Part shown: piece after piece, positions 57,297 to 64,000 of the stretch
How the letters are laid out: each line of letters starts with the position of its first letter
How positions within the stretch are numbered: position 1 is the first letter of the stretch
NCBI RefSeq assembly: GCF_048320135.1
Contig: NZ_CP182947.1
Location: 744,001-808,000, forward strand
Direction: 5' to 3'
From: Ideonella_A sakaiensis_A
GTDB taxonomy: Bacteria; Pseudomonadota; Gammaproteobacteria; Burkholderiales; Burkholderiaceae_C
DNA length: 64,000 nt
Program-made: the position numbers and the translations under genes
The notes under the pieces: generated by a model
The model's database searches: none
Seen by the model: the letters and a program-made list of their open reading frames with translations, nothing else
Told to the model about the DNA's origin: nothing

Positions 57297-57686
57297 ATGC
57301 GTGATCATCGCGCAGTTCGGGCCAGCCGGTGGCTCGTATTGGCCTGCGCCAGCCTGATCGGCTGCGACGGACCGCCCGACCGCACGCCGACGCTCGGTGA
57401 CGTCGACCTCGGGCGGGCTCGCCAGCTGGTATTCGACAAGGGCTGCACCGCATGCCATTCATTCCCCGACCGGAAATGGCCGCGCGGCAGCCTCGGCCCG
57501 TCGCTCGACGGTTTCGGCGACCAGGGCCTGATCGCCGGCCGGCTGCCGAACCAGCCCGGCACATTGATGCAATTCATCCGCAATGCACCCGCGATGGTGC
57601 CGGGCACGGCAATGCCGGCCATTGCGATGACAGACCAGGAAGCTCGCGATGTCACAGCCTACCTCCTCCAGCTCAAGTCTCGCTGA
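57297..57686 (+). CDS. Mono-heme cytochrome c lipoprotein
   Basis: 129 residues: RWLVLACASLIGC is a lipoprotein signal (Cys after LIG), followed by FDKGCTACHSFPDRKWPRGSLGPSLDGFGDQ (heme site CTACH) and AMPAIAMTDQEARDVTAYLLQL, which supplies the distal Met. It is of the type often encoded ahead of cox genes. The start ATG 57297 is part of a CATG that also reads as ATG on the other strand. It overlaps coxB by 38 bp. Confidence 0.85.
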   Translation: MRDHRAVRASRWLVLACASLIGCDGPPDRTPTLGDVDLGRARQLVFDKGCTACHSFPDRKWPRGSLGPSLDGFGDQGLIAGRLPNQPGTLMQFIRNAPAMVPGTAMPAIAMTDQEARDVTAYLLQLKSR

Positions 57687-58650
57687 GGCCTTGAGCGGCT
57701 GGCCACCGCCGGTGCTCGATCCGCACGGCCCGTTCTCGAACACCGTTTCGACGCTGGCCTGGGTGCTGATCGCGATGGTGGTCGGTATCTTCCTCCTCGT
57801 CTGCGTGGCGATGTGGGTCGCGCTGTACGGCAGCGACGAACTGCGCGCCAAGCTCGGCGGAGAGCGGGTCGTCAAGTGGTTCGGGCTGGTGCTGCCGGCC
57901 GGCGTGCTGTTCCTGCTGCTGGCCTGGGGCACGACGATGGTCGCCGGGCTGACGACGATCCAGGGCGACGAGTTGCGGATGCGGGTTTCCGGCAACATCT
58001 ACTGGTGGCGGGTCTCCTACCTCGATGCGGCCGGCAACGAGATCCTCGCCGATGCCAACGAGCTGCACATCCCGGTCGGGCGGCCGGTGGTCATCGAGAT
58101 GGTCTCCGAGGATGTGATCCACAGTTTCTGGGTACCCAAGCTCGGCGGCAAGATGGACATGATCCCGGGCCGCGTCAACCGGCTGAAGCTGCAGGCCGAC
58201 AAGGCCGGCAGCTACGGCGGCCAGTGCGCGGAGTTCTGTGGCGGCGCGCATTCGCTGATGGGCTTCATCGTTGTTGCGCACGACGAGGCCGACTGGCAGC
58301 GCTGGCTCGATTCGCGCCGGACGCCCGCCCCGACCGCAAGCGCCAGCGCCGCGCCGGCAGCCGATCAGGCCGAGGTGCTGCGCGGCCGGCAGCTGTTCGA
58401 CGCAGTGGGTTGCGCGGCCTGCCACCGCATCGCCGGCACCTCGGCGCAGGGCCTGGCCGGGCCCGACCTGACGCATGTCGGCTCGCGCCACTCGCTCGGC
58501 GCGGGGATCCTGCCGAACAACCGCGGCACCTTGATCGGCTGGATCGGCGACAGCCAGTCGATCAAGCCGAACAACCGCATGCCGGCCTACCGCTCGCTGT
58601 CGGGCGAGCAGCTCAATGCGCTGGCGGCCTACATGGAGTCGTTGCGGTGA
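57649..58650 (+). CDS. coxB: Cytochrome c oxidase subunit II with fused cytochrome c domain (caa3 type)
   Basis: 333 residues: two N-terminal helices (about 33-58 and 78-99), the CuA cupredoxin domain with H158 (EDVIHSFWVPKLGGKMDMIPG) and C193-A-E-F-C197...H201-x-x-M204, the complete CuA ligand set. A Pro/Ala linker follows, then a cytochrome c domain with C255-A-A-C-H259 and M311 (NNRMPAY). This identifies a caa3-type oxidase. The GTG of the next gene overlaps its stop by 4 bp. Confidence 0.95.
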   Translation: MSQPTSSSSSLAEALSGWPPPVLDPHGPFSNTVSTLAWVLIAMVVGIFLLVCVAMWVALYGSDELRAKLGGERVVKWFGLVLPAGVLFLLLAWGTTMVAGLTTIQGDELRMRVSGNIYWWRVSYLDAAGNEILADANELHIPVGRPVVIEMVSEDVIHSFWVPKLGGKMDMIPGRVNRLKLQADKAGSYGGQCAEFCGGAHSLMGFIVVAHDEADWQRWLDSRRTPAPTASASAAPAADQAEVLRGRQLFDAVGCAACHRIAGTSAQGLAGPDLTHVGSRHSLGAGILPNNRGTLIGWIGDSQSIKPNNRMPAYRSLSGEQLNALAAYMESLR

Positions 58651-61241
58651 ATCCGGCCGCCCCGTCAGGAACCGCCGGCAGCGCACCCGGTGCGGCCGCC
58701 GAGCCATCGGAAACCGGCTTCGACACGCGGCTGTACCAGCGCTTTCCGACCACCGGCGACCGACCGCCGGGCGAGCTGGCGGCGCTCGAGAAGGCCTGGG
58801 AAATGCCGACCGGGCTGCGAAAGCTCAGCGCGGTCAACAACAATTTCATCGGCCTGCTGTTCATCGTCACGGCGTTCGCGTTTTTCGCCGCGGCCGGCGT
58901 GCTGGCGCTGGTGATGCGGGTGCAGCTGGCGGCGCCGCTGGCGGGCATCGTGCCGCAGGAGACCTACAACCAGCTGTTCACGATGCACGGCTCGGTGATG
59001 ATGTTCCTGTTCGCGGTGCCGGCGATCGAGGCGATGGCGGTGATGCTGCTGCCGCAGATGCTGGCGGCGCGCGATCTGCCGTTCCCGCGGCTGTCGGCCT
59101 ATGCCTACTGGGCTTATCTGGTCGGCGGCGTCGTCTTCTTCAGTTCGATCTTCTTCAGCCTGGCACCGTCGGACGGCTGGTTCATGTACCCGCCGCTCAG
59201 TTCGGGCACCTACTCGAAGGGCATCAACGCCGACTTCTGGCTGCTCGGCATCGGCTTCATCGAGATCAGCGCAATCGCCGGCGCGATCGAGATGATCGTC
59301 GGCACGCTGCGCACCCGCCCGCCGGGGATGTCGCTGGCAAAGATGCCGATTTATGCCTGGGCCGTGCTGATCTTCGGCGTGATGATCATCATCGCGTTCC
59401 CGGCGATGATCTTTGCGACCTTTCTGCTCGAGCTGGAGCGGGCCTTCAACTGGCCGTTGTTCGATGCGACGCGTGGCGGCGATCCGCTGCTGTACCAGCA
59501 CCTGTTTTGGTTCTTCGGCCACCCGGACGTCTACATCATCTTCATTCCGGCGTCGGCGATGGTCTCGACGATGGTTGTCACGATCGCGCGCAAGCGGCTG
59601 GTCGGCCATGAACTGGTCGTGCTGTCGATGATCGCGACGGCCTTCATCAGTTTCGGCGTCTGGGCGCACCACATGTTCACGGTCGGCCTGCCAGGTCTCG
59701 CGGCGGGTTATTTCTCGGCCGCGTCGATGGCGGTGGCGATTCCGGCCGGCGCACAGGTCTTCGCTTGGATCGCGACCATCTCGTCGGGCCGGGTGCAGCG
59801 CAACGTGCCGTCGCTGTTCCTGATCGGCGGCATCCTGATCTTCGTGATGGGCGGGCTGACCGGCGTGATGGTCGGCATGGTCGCCTTCGATGGCCAGGCG
59901 CACGACACCTATTTCGTCGTTGCGCATTTCCACTATGTGCTGATCGGCGGCATGGTGTTCCCGCTGTTCGCCGGTTTTTATTATTGGACGCCGATGGTCA
60001 ACGGCCGCCGCCTGTCCGAACGGCTCGGCCGCTGGGTCTTCTGGCTCAGCTTCGTCGGCGTGCATGTGTGTTTCCTGCCGATGCACCTGACCGGATTGAT
60101 GGGCATGCCGCGGCGCGTCGACACCTATTTACCGGGCCGCTCGTGGGACCTGCCGAACATGGTCTCGACGGTCGGCGCGATGATCATGGCGGCCGGCGTG
60201 CTGCTGTTCGTGATCGACGCGCTGCGCTGCTACCTCGGCCGGTCGAAGGCCGACGCCGGCAATGCCTTCGGCGCCGGCACGCTGGAATGGGTGCCGACCG
60301 GCAACTATTCGACCCGGTCGATACCGGTGGTCGACGACCTGCAGCCGCTGTGGGCCGACCCGCGGCTGAAGGACGACATCGTCGCCGGCCGCTATTTCCT
60401 GCCCGGCACCGTCACTGGCGGGCGCGAAACGCTGATCACCAGCACGCTGCGCGCCGAGCCGCAGTATGTGCAGATCATGCCGGGCCCGTCGTGGTGGCCG
60501 CTGCTGGCGGCGCTGTTCACGGCCGGCTTCTTTCTGCTGCTGACCGTCAAGGCGCTGGCGCTGAGCGCGGTCTGCGGCGTGCTGACCGTATTCTTCCTGA
60601 TGCGCTGGATGTGGGACAACGATCGCCACGCGGAGCCGAAACAAGCCGATGTCGGCGCCGGCATCATGCTGCCGACCTACCTTGCCGGGCCGCAGTCGCA
60701 TGCGTGGTGGGGTGCGGTGCTGCTCGACATCGTGCTCGGAATGATTTTCTCGATGGGGATGTTCGCCTACCTGTACCTGCTGGGCGCCCATCCGGACTGG
60801 TGGCAGGTTGAGGCGCCGCAGGGCGCGGTGGTGCCAGGCCTGGCGCTGCTCGCCGCGTCGATCGGCCTGGCCTATGCCGCGCGACCGGTGATGGCGCGTT
60901 TGCGCTACGGCAGCGGTTTGAGCGCGCTGATGCTGACTGCGAGCATGCTGTGCCTGGTCGCGGCGCTGGTCGTCGACGTGCTCGACTGGTGGCATGCCGG
61001 CCTGCGCGGGTCGGCCAGCGGGCAAGGCGCATCGGTCTATGCGATGCTGGCCTGGCATTCGTCGATCGTCACCGCAGTCGTGTTGTCGGCGTTCTACTAC
61101 GTCGCGCGCTGGATGCGCGGGCTGGCACCCGGGCCGGCCAACAAGACGATGGAGGCGCTGCGCGTGTTGTTCATCTTTGCCGCGCTCGAAGGCTGCGCCG
61201 GGCTGCTGCTGCCGCGCTGGGTGCCATGGGGTGTCACATGA
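58647..61241 (+). CDS. coxA: Cytochrome c oxidase subunit I fused to subunit III
   Basis: 864 residues from GTG 58647. The subunit I part (about 60-560) has heme a ligand H114 (FTMHGSVMMF), the H292-P-D-V-Y296 copper/tyrosine pair, CuB ligands H341-H342 (GVWAHHMFTVG), and H427/H429 (VVAHFHYVL) for hemes a3 and a. The remaining 300 residues carry subunit III-like helices (GPQSHAWWGAVLLDIVLGMIFSMGMFAYLYLLGAHPDWW...). It reduces oxygen and pumps protons. Fusion of I and III is known in some caa3 oxidases. Overlaps the next gene by 4 bp. Confidence 0.93.
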   Translation: MNPAAPSGTAGSAPGAAAEPSETGFDTRLYQRFPTTGDRPPGELAALEKAWEMPTGLRKLSAVNNNFIGLLFIVTAFAFFAAAGVLALVMRVQLAAPLAGIVPQETYNQLFTMHGSVMMFLFAVPAIEAMAVMLLPQMLAARDLPFPRLSAYAYWAYLVGGVVFFSSIFFSLAPSDGWFMYPPLSSGTYSKGINADFWLLGIGFIEISAIAGAIEMIVGTLRTRPPGMSLAKMPIYAWAVLIFGVMIIIAFPAMIFATFLLELERAFNWPLFDATRGGDPLLYQHLFWFFGHPDVYIIFIPASAMVSTMVVTIARKRLVGHELVVLSMIATAFISFGVWAHHMFTVGLPGLAAGYFSAASMAVAIPAGAQVFAWIATISSGRVQRNVPSLFLIGGILIFVMGGLTGVMVGMVAFDGQAHDTYFVVAHFHYVLIGGMVFPLFAGFYYWTPMVNGRRLSERLGRWVFWLSFVGVHVCFLPMHLTGLMGMPRRVDTYLPGRSWDLPNMVSTVGAMIMAAGVLLFVIDALRCYLGRSKADAGNAFGAGTLEWVPTGNYSTRSIPVVDDLQPLWADPRLKDDIVAGRYFLPGTVTGGRETLITSTLRAEPQYVQIMPGPSWWPLLAALFTAGFFLLLTVKALALSAVCGVLTVFFLMRWMWDNDRHAEPKQADVGAGIMLPTYLAGPQSHAWWGAVLLDIVLGMIFSMGMFAYLYLLGAHPDWWQVEAPQGAVVPGLALLAASIGLAYAARPVMARLRYGSGLSALMLTASMLCLVAALVVDVLDWWHAGLRGSASGQGASVYAMLAWHSSIVTAVVLSAFYYVARWMRGLAPGPANKTMEALRVLFIFAALEGCAGLLLPRWVPWGVT

Positions 61242-61543
61242 CACTGCTCGGGCTGTCCGGCTGGAAACCGGTGCTGACACCGTTCGTGATCTGGTTCGTG
61301 CATTTCATGGCGTCCTGGTCCGCCGTCGAGATCTGGCCGCACCAGTGGCAGGCCAACCTGCTGGCCTGGGGATTTACCGCGCTGGCACTGCTGGCGCTGG
61401 CCGTTCATTGGCGGCAGCTCGCGCGCAGCGTGCCCGATGGCGAACTGGCGCGCTGGACGCACCGCTTCGGCCAGGGCGCGGTGGCGATCGCCGCCGTGGC
61501 GGTGGTCTTCAGCGCGCTGCCGTCGCTCGTTTTTCTGCCTTGA
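61238..61543 (+). CDS. Small oxidase-associated membrane protein
   Basis: 101 residues with three helices (KPVLTPFVIWFVHFMASWSAVEIW, LLAWGFTALALLALAVHW, GAVAIAAVAVVFSALPSLVFL). ATG 61238 overlaps the coxA-coxC stop by 4 bp, so it is coupled to the oxidase. It resembles small hypothetical proteins in the same place in other Burkholderiales oxidase clusters. It may be an accessory subunit. Confidence 0.7.
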   Translation: MTLLGLSGWKPVLTPFVIWFVHFMASWSAVEIWPHQWQANLLAWGFTALALLALAVHWRQLARSVPDGELARWTHRFGQGAVAIAAVAVVFSALPSLVFLP

Positions 61544-61585
61544 ACTGCGGGATGGCGCAGTGCCGGCGCGCCGACCGAGGACGCG

Positions 61586-63184
61586 TCAGGCGGCTGCCGC
61601 GTCCAGGTGCGCCGCCGCCAGCAATTCCCTTGTATAGGCCTCGCGCGGATTGGCAAACAGCGCCTCGGCCTCGCCTTCCTCGATCACGTCGCCGGCCTTC
61701 ATCACCATCACGCGGTGCGACATCGCGCGCACCACCGCCAGATCGTGGCTGATGAAGATGTAGCTCATGCCATAGTGGCGCTGCAGATCGCCGAGCAGTT
61801 TCAGCACCTGCTGCTGCACCGAGACGTCGAGCGCCGAGGTCGGCTCGTCGAGCACCAGAACTTCGGGCCGCAGCACCACCGCACGGGCGATCGCGATGCG
61901 CTGCCGCTGGCCGCCGCTGAACTCGTGCGGATAACGCTGCAGCACGCCGGCCACACCCTGCCGCTCCGACAGGCCGACCTCGTCGAGCATCTCGAGCACC
62001 AGCTTGTCGCGCTCGGCGTCGCTCAGCTCGCTGCGGTGCAATGCAAGACCTTCGCCGACGATCTGGCCGATCGTCATCCGCGGGCTCAGCGATGCAAACG
62101 GATCCTGGAACACCACCTGCATGCGCCGCCTCATGCCGCGCAGGTGCTTTCGGTCGGCATTGTCGATGCGCACGCCGTCGATCGAGATCTCGCCTTGCGA
62201 GATCGGCTGCAGCGCGAGCAGCGCCATCCCGAGCGTCGTTTTGCCGGAGCCCGATTCACCAACGATGCCGAGCGTCTCGCCGCGGCGCAGGCTCAGCGTC
62301 GCGCCCTTCACCGCCTGGAACTGGCGCTTGCCGAACCAGCCCTCGCTGAAGCTGAAGCTGACGCCAACCCGTTCGCCGCGCACCAGCAGCTGCGCATCGG
62401 CCGGCACCTCCTCTACTACCCGCTGCGGCCGGCTCGCCAGCAGGCGCTGGGTATACGAGTGCTTCGGCGATGCAAATACCTCGGCGGTCGGCCCGGTCTC
62501 GACCAGCCGGCCGCGTTCCATCACGCCGACCCGGTGCGTGAAGCGGCGGACCAGGTTCAGGTCGTGGGTGATGAACAGCAGCGCCATGCCCATCTCGGCC
62601 TGCAGTTCGTCGAGCAGCGCGAGGATCTGCGCCTGGATCGTCACATCGAGCGCGGTGGTCGGCTCGTCGCAGATCAGCAGCCGCGGCTTGCAGGCCAGCG
62701 CCATCGCGATCATCGCGCGCTGCCGCTGGCCCCCCGACAACTGGTGCGGATAGACATCGATGCGCTTCTCCGGCTCCGGGATGCCGGTCCGCGCCAACAA
62801 TTCGATTGCCCGCGCCCGCGCCTGGTTCGGCCGCAAGGCCTCGTGCACCTCGAGCACCTCGCCGATCTGGTTGCCGACCGTATACAACGGGTTCAGCGCC
62901 GTCATCGGCTCCTGGAAAATCATCGAGATGCTGGCGCCGCGGATGCCACGCATCTCGCGTTCGCTTTTCTTCATCAGGTCTTCGCCGTCGAAGCGGATCG
63001 CCCCGCTCGACTGCGCCGCGTCGACCAGCCGCAGCACCGACAGTGCGGTGATCGACTTGCCCGAACCCGATTCGCCGACCAGCGCGAACTTCTCGCCGGC
63101 AGCAATCGAGAACGACACTTCGTTGACGACGGTGCTGGCGCCGAAGCGCACGCTCAGGTGGTCGATTTCAAGCAGGGGTTTCAT
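61586..63184 (-). CDS. yejF: Peptide ABC transporter, tandem ATP-binding protein (YejF/GsiA-like)
   Basis: 532 residues with two complete ABC ATPase domains. Domain 1 has Walker A GESGSGKSITAL, signature LSGGQRQRAM and Walker B LLICDEPTTALD; domain 2 has GESGSGKTTLGM, FSGGQRQRIA and VLVLDEPTSALD. Each is followed by an oligopeptide C-terminal extension (HTHRVGVMERGRLVETGPTAEVF). It powers uptake of peptides or microcin-C-type compounds through YejB/YejE permeases. The permease gene upstream on the same strand is yejE-like. Confidence 0.93.
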   Translation of the reverse strand: MKPLLEIDHLSVRFGASTVVNEVSFSIAAGEKFALVGESGSGKSITALSVLRLVDAAQSSGAIRFDGEDLMKKSEREMRGIRGASISMIFQEPMTALNPLYTVGNQIGEVLEVHEALRPNQARARAIELLARTGIPEPEKRIDVYPHQLSGGQRQRAMIAMALACKPRLLICDEPTTALDVTIQAQILALLDELQAEMGMALLFITHDLNLVRRFTHRVGVMERGRLVETGPTAEVFASPKHSYTQRLLASRPQRVVEEVPADAQLLVRGERVGVSFSFSEGWFGKRQFQAVKGATLSLRRGETLGIVGESGSGKTTLGMALLALQPISQGEISIDGVRIDNADRKHLRGMRRRMQVVFQDPFASLSPRMTIGQIVGEGLALHRSELSDAERDKLVLEMLDEVGLSERQGVAGVLQRYPHEFSGGQRQRIAIARAVVLRPEVLVLDEPTSALDVSVQQQVLKLLGDLQRHYGMSYIFISHDLAVVRAMSHRVMVMKAGDVIEEGEAEALFANPREAYTRELLAAAHLDAAAA

Positions 63185-63293
63185 CAGTCGATATTCCTTC
63201 GTCCGAGCGAGGCCGACGGTCGGCAGCGGAGGACATCAGCGCAGCGGTGCACCCCGCCGTCCTGACCGCACGCGGAACGAGATCGGCGGTCCA

Positions 63294-64000
63294 TCATGAC
63301 TTGCGGGTGTCAAAGGCATCACGCAATGCATCGCCAATGAAGGTCAGCAGCAGCATCGTGACGACCAGCAGCACGAAGGTCGGGAAGATGATCCACCAGG
63401 CATCGAGGTTGTCCTTGCCGAGCTTCAGCAGCTCACCGAGCGACGGGACCGTGCTCGGCACGCCGAGGCCGAGAAAATCGAGCGAGGTCAGCGCGAGGAT
63501 CGCTGCGCTCATCCGGAACGGCAGGAAGGTGATCACCGGCGTCATCGAGTTCGGCAGCACGTGGCGCCAGATGATCTGCAGGTTGGACAGGCCGAGTGCC
63601 CGCCCTGCCTTGACATATTCGAGGCCGCGGTTGCGCAGGAATTCGGCGCGCACGTAGTCGGACAGTCCCATCCAGCCCCACAGGCTCAGCAGCACCAGCA
63701 GCAGCAACAGCGACGGCTCGAAGATCGACGCAAAGATGATCAGCAGCAGCAGTTCCGGCACCGAGCCCCAGATCTCGATGAAGCGCTGCAGCAACAGGTC
63801 GACCTTGCCGCCGAAATAACCCTGCAGCGCACCGGCCGCGATGCCGATCATCGTGCCGGTCACCGTCAGCGCGAGCGCAAACCAGATGCTGACGCGAAAG
63901 CCGTAGAGCAACCGGGCCAGCATGTCGCGCCCTTTCGGATCGGTGCCAAGCCAGTTCGACGCGCTCGGTGGTGACGGCGGCAGCGACGGGTCGAAATAGT
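63294..64000 (-). CDS. yejE: Peptide ABC transporter permease (YejE-like), 5' end outside window
   Basis: The visible part (about 235 residues) reads NWLGTDPKGRDMLARLLYGFRVSIWFALALT at its upstream end and continues through six-helix OppC-type permease segments. FIEIWGSVPELLLLIIFASI, the EAA loop YVKAGRALGLSNLQIIWRHVLPNSMTPVITFLPF, and LDFLGLGVP follow. The frame runs off the window at 64000, so the N-terminus is missing. It ends 110 bp before yejF. Confidence 0.93.
   Translation of the reverse strand, partial: YFDPSLPPSPPSASNWLGTDPKGRDMLARLLYGFRVSIWFALALTVTGTMIGIAAGALQGYFGGKVDLLLQRFIEIWGSVPELLLLIIFASIFEPSLLLLLVLLSLWGWMGLSDYVRAEFLRNRGLEYVKAGRALGLSNLQIIWRHVLPNSMTPVITFLPFRMSAAILALTSLDFLGLGVPSTVPSLGELLKLGKDNLDAWWIIFPTFVLLVVTMLLLTFIGDALRDAFDTRKS

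Noticed and set aside
1..64000. CRISPR arrays, tRNA or rRNA genes, intact insertion sequences or prophage
   Set aside because: No regularly spaced repeats, cloverleaf-like genes, rRNA sequence, transposase or phage structural genes were seen by eye; a covariance-model tRNA scan was not possible.

Overview
The window is GC-rich chromosomal DNA from a betaproteobacterium, most likely Burkholderiales. This is inferred from the gene content: TAXI-TRAP and Bug/TctC-type uptake systems, a liu leucine-degradation cluster with a divergent TetR regulator, a caa3-type oxidase cluster, and Rubrivivax/Burkholderia-like gene style. No rRNA, tRNA, CRISPR array or intact transposon was seen.

Layout. 1-4.9 kb is a patchy accessory stretch of small genes: DUF4019, GYD and two NTF2-like proteins, a RibD-like reductase and a VapBC toxin-antitoxin pair. 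It also holds gene debris (a frameshifted methyltransferase fragment) and a 75-bp intergenic repeat. 5-12.3 kb carries a GcvT-type demethylase, a serine hydrolase, an orphan fused TRAP permease, an MFS transporter and a glutathione transferase. 12.5-14.5 kb is a tightly coupled three-gene unit whose middle product has a JAMM/MPN-like metal-site signature; it is a candidate toxin/immunity-type module. 14.6-23.1 kb holds ThpR, an nfeD-slipin pair, a complete TAXI-TRAP operon (binding protein, DUF1850, fused permease), a hemerythrin and a methyltransferase.

23.3-39.2 kb is one 16-kb run of minus-strand genes. In transcription order it is liuA, liuB, liuD, liuE (leucine/isovalerate degradation, liuC absent), tctD-tctE-like two-component system, tctC-tctB-tctA tricarboxylate transporter, a two-subunit ATP-citrate-lyase-like enzyme with an unusually large second subunit, and an acyl-CoA thioesterase. 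Taken together it reads as sensing, importing and CoA-dependent cleavage of a carboxylic acid. A TetR regulator diverges from liuA, with two similar palindromes in the shared promoter region. Paired REP-like hairpins bracket liuB.

40-46.3 kb is a sensory cassette: a periplasmic binding protein, an HWE-type PAS histidine kinase and a receiver-PAS-kinase hybrid. 46.5-52.9 kb mixes a GNAT enzyme, a truncated alpha/beta-hydrolase-LuxR remnant, a YbaK-type deacylase, and a pair of apparently exported proteins (Tat-type PLP enzyme and RidA-like lipoprotein) whose promoter region contains a 14-base homopolymer. 53-61.5 kb has a fused CoA-transferase, then a respiratory cluster: CtaG, cytochrome b561, two c-type lipoproteins, CoxB with a fused cytochrome c, a CoxA-CoxC fusion and a small membrane protein. 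The window ends in a yejE/yejF-like peptide ABC transporter, with yejE cut by the window edge.

All identifications come from reading the protein sequences and recalling family signatures. No database search was run.
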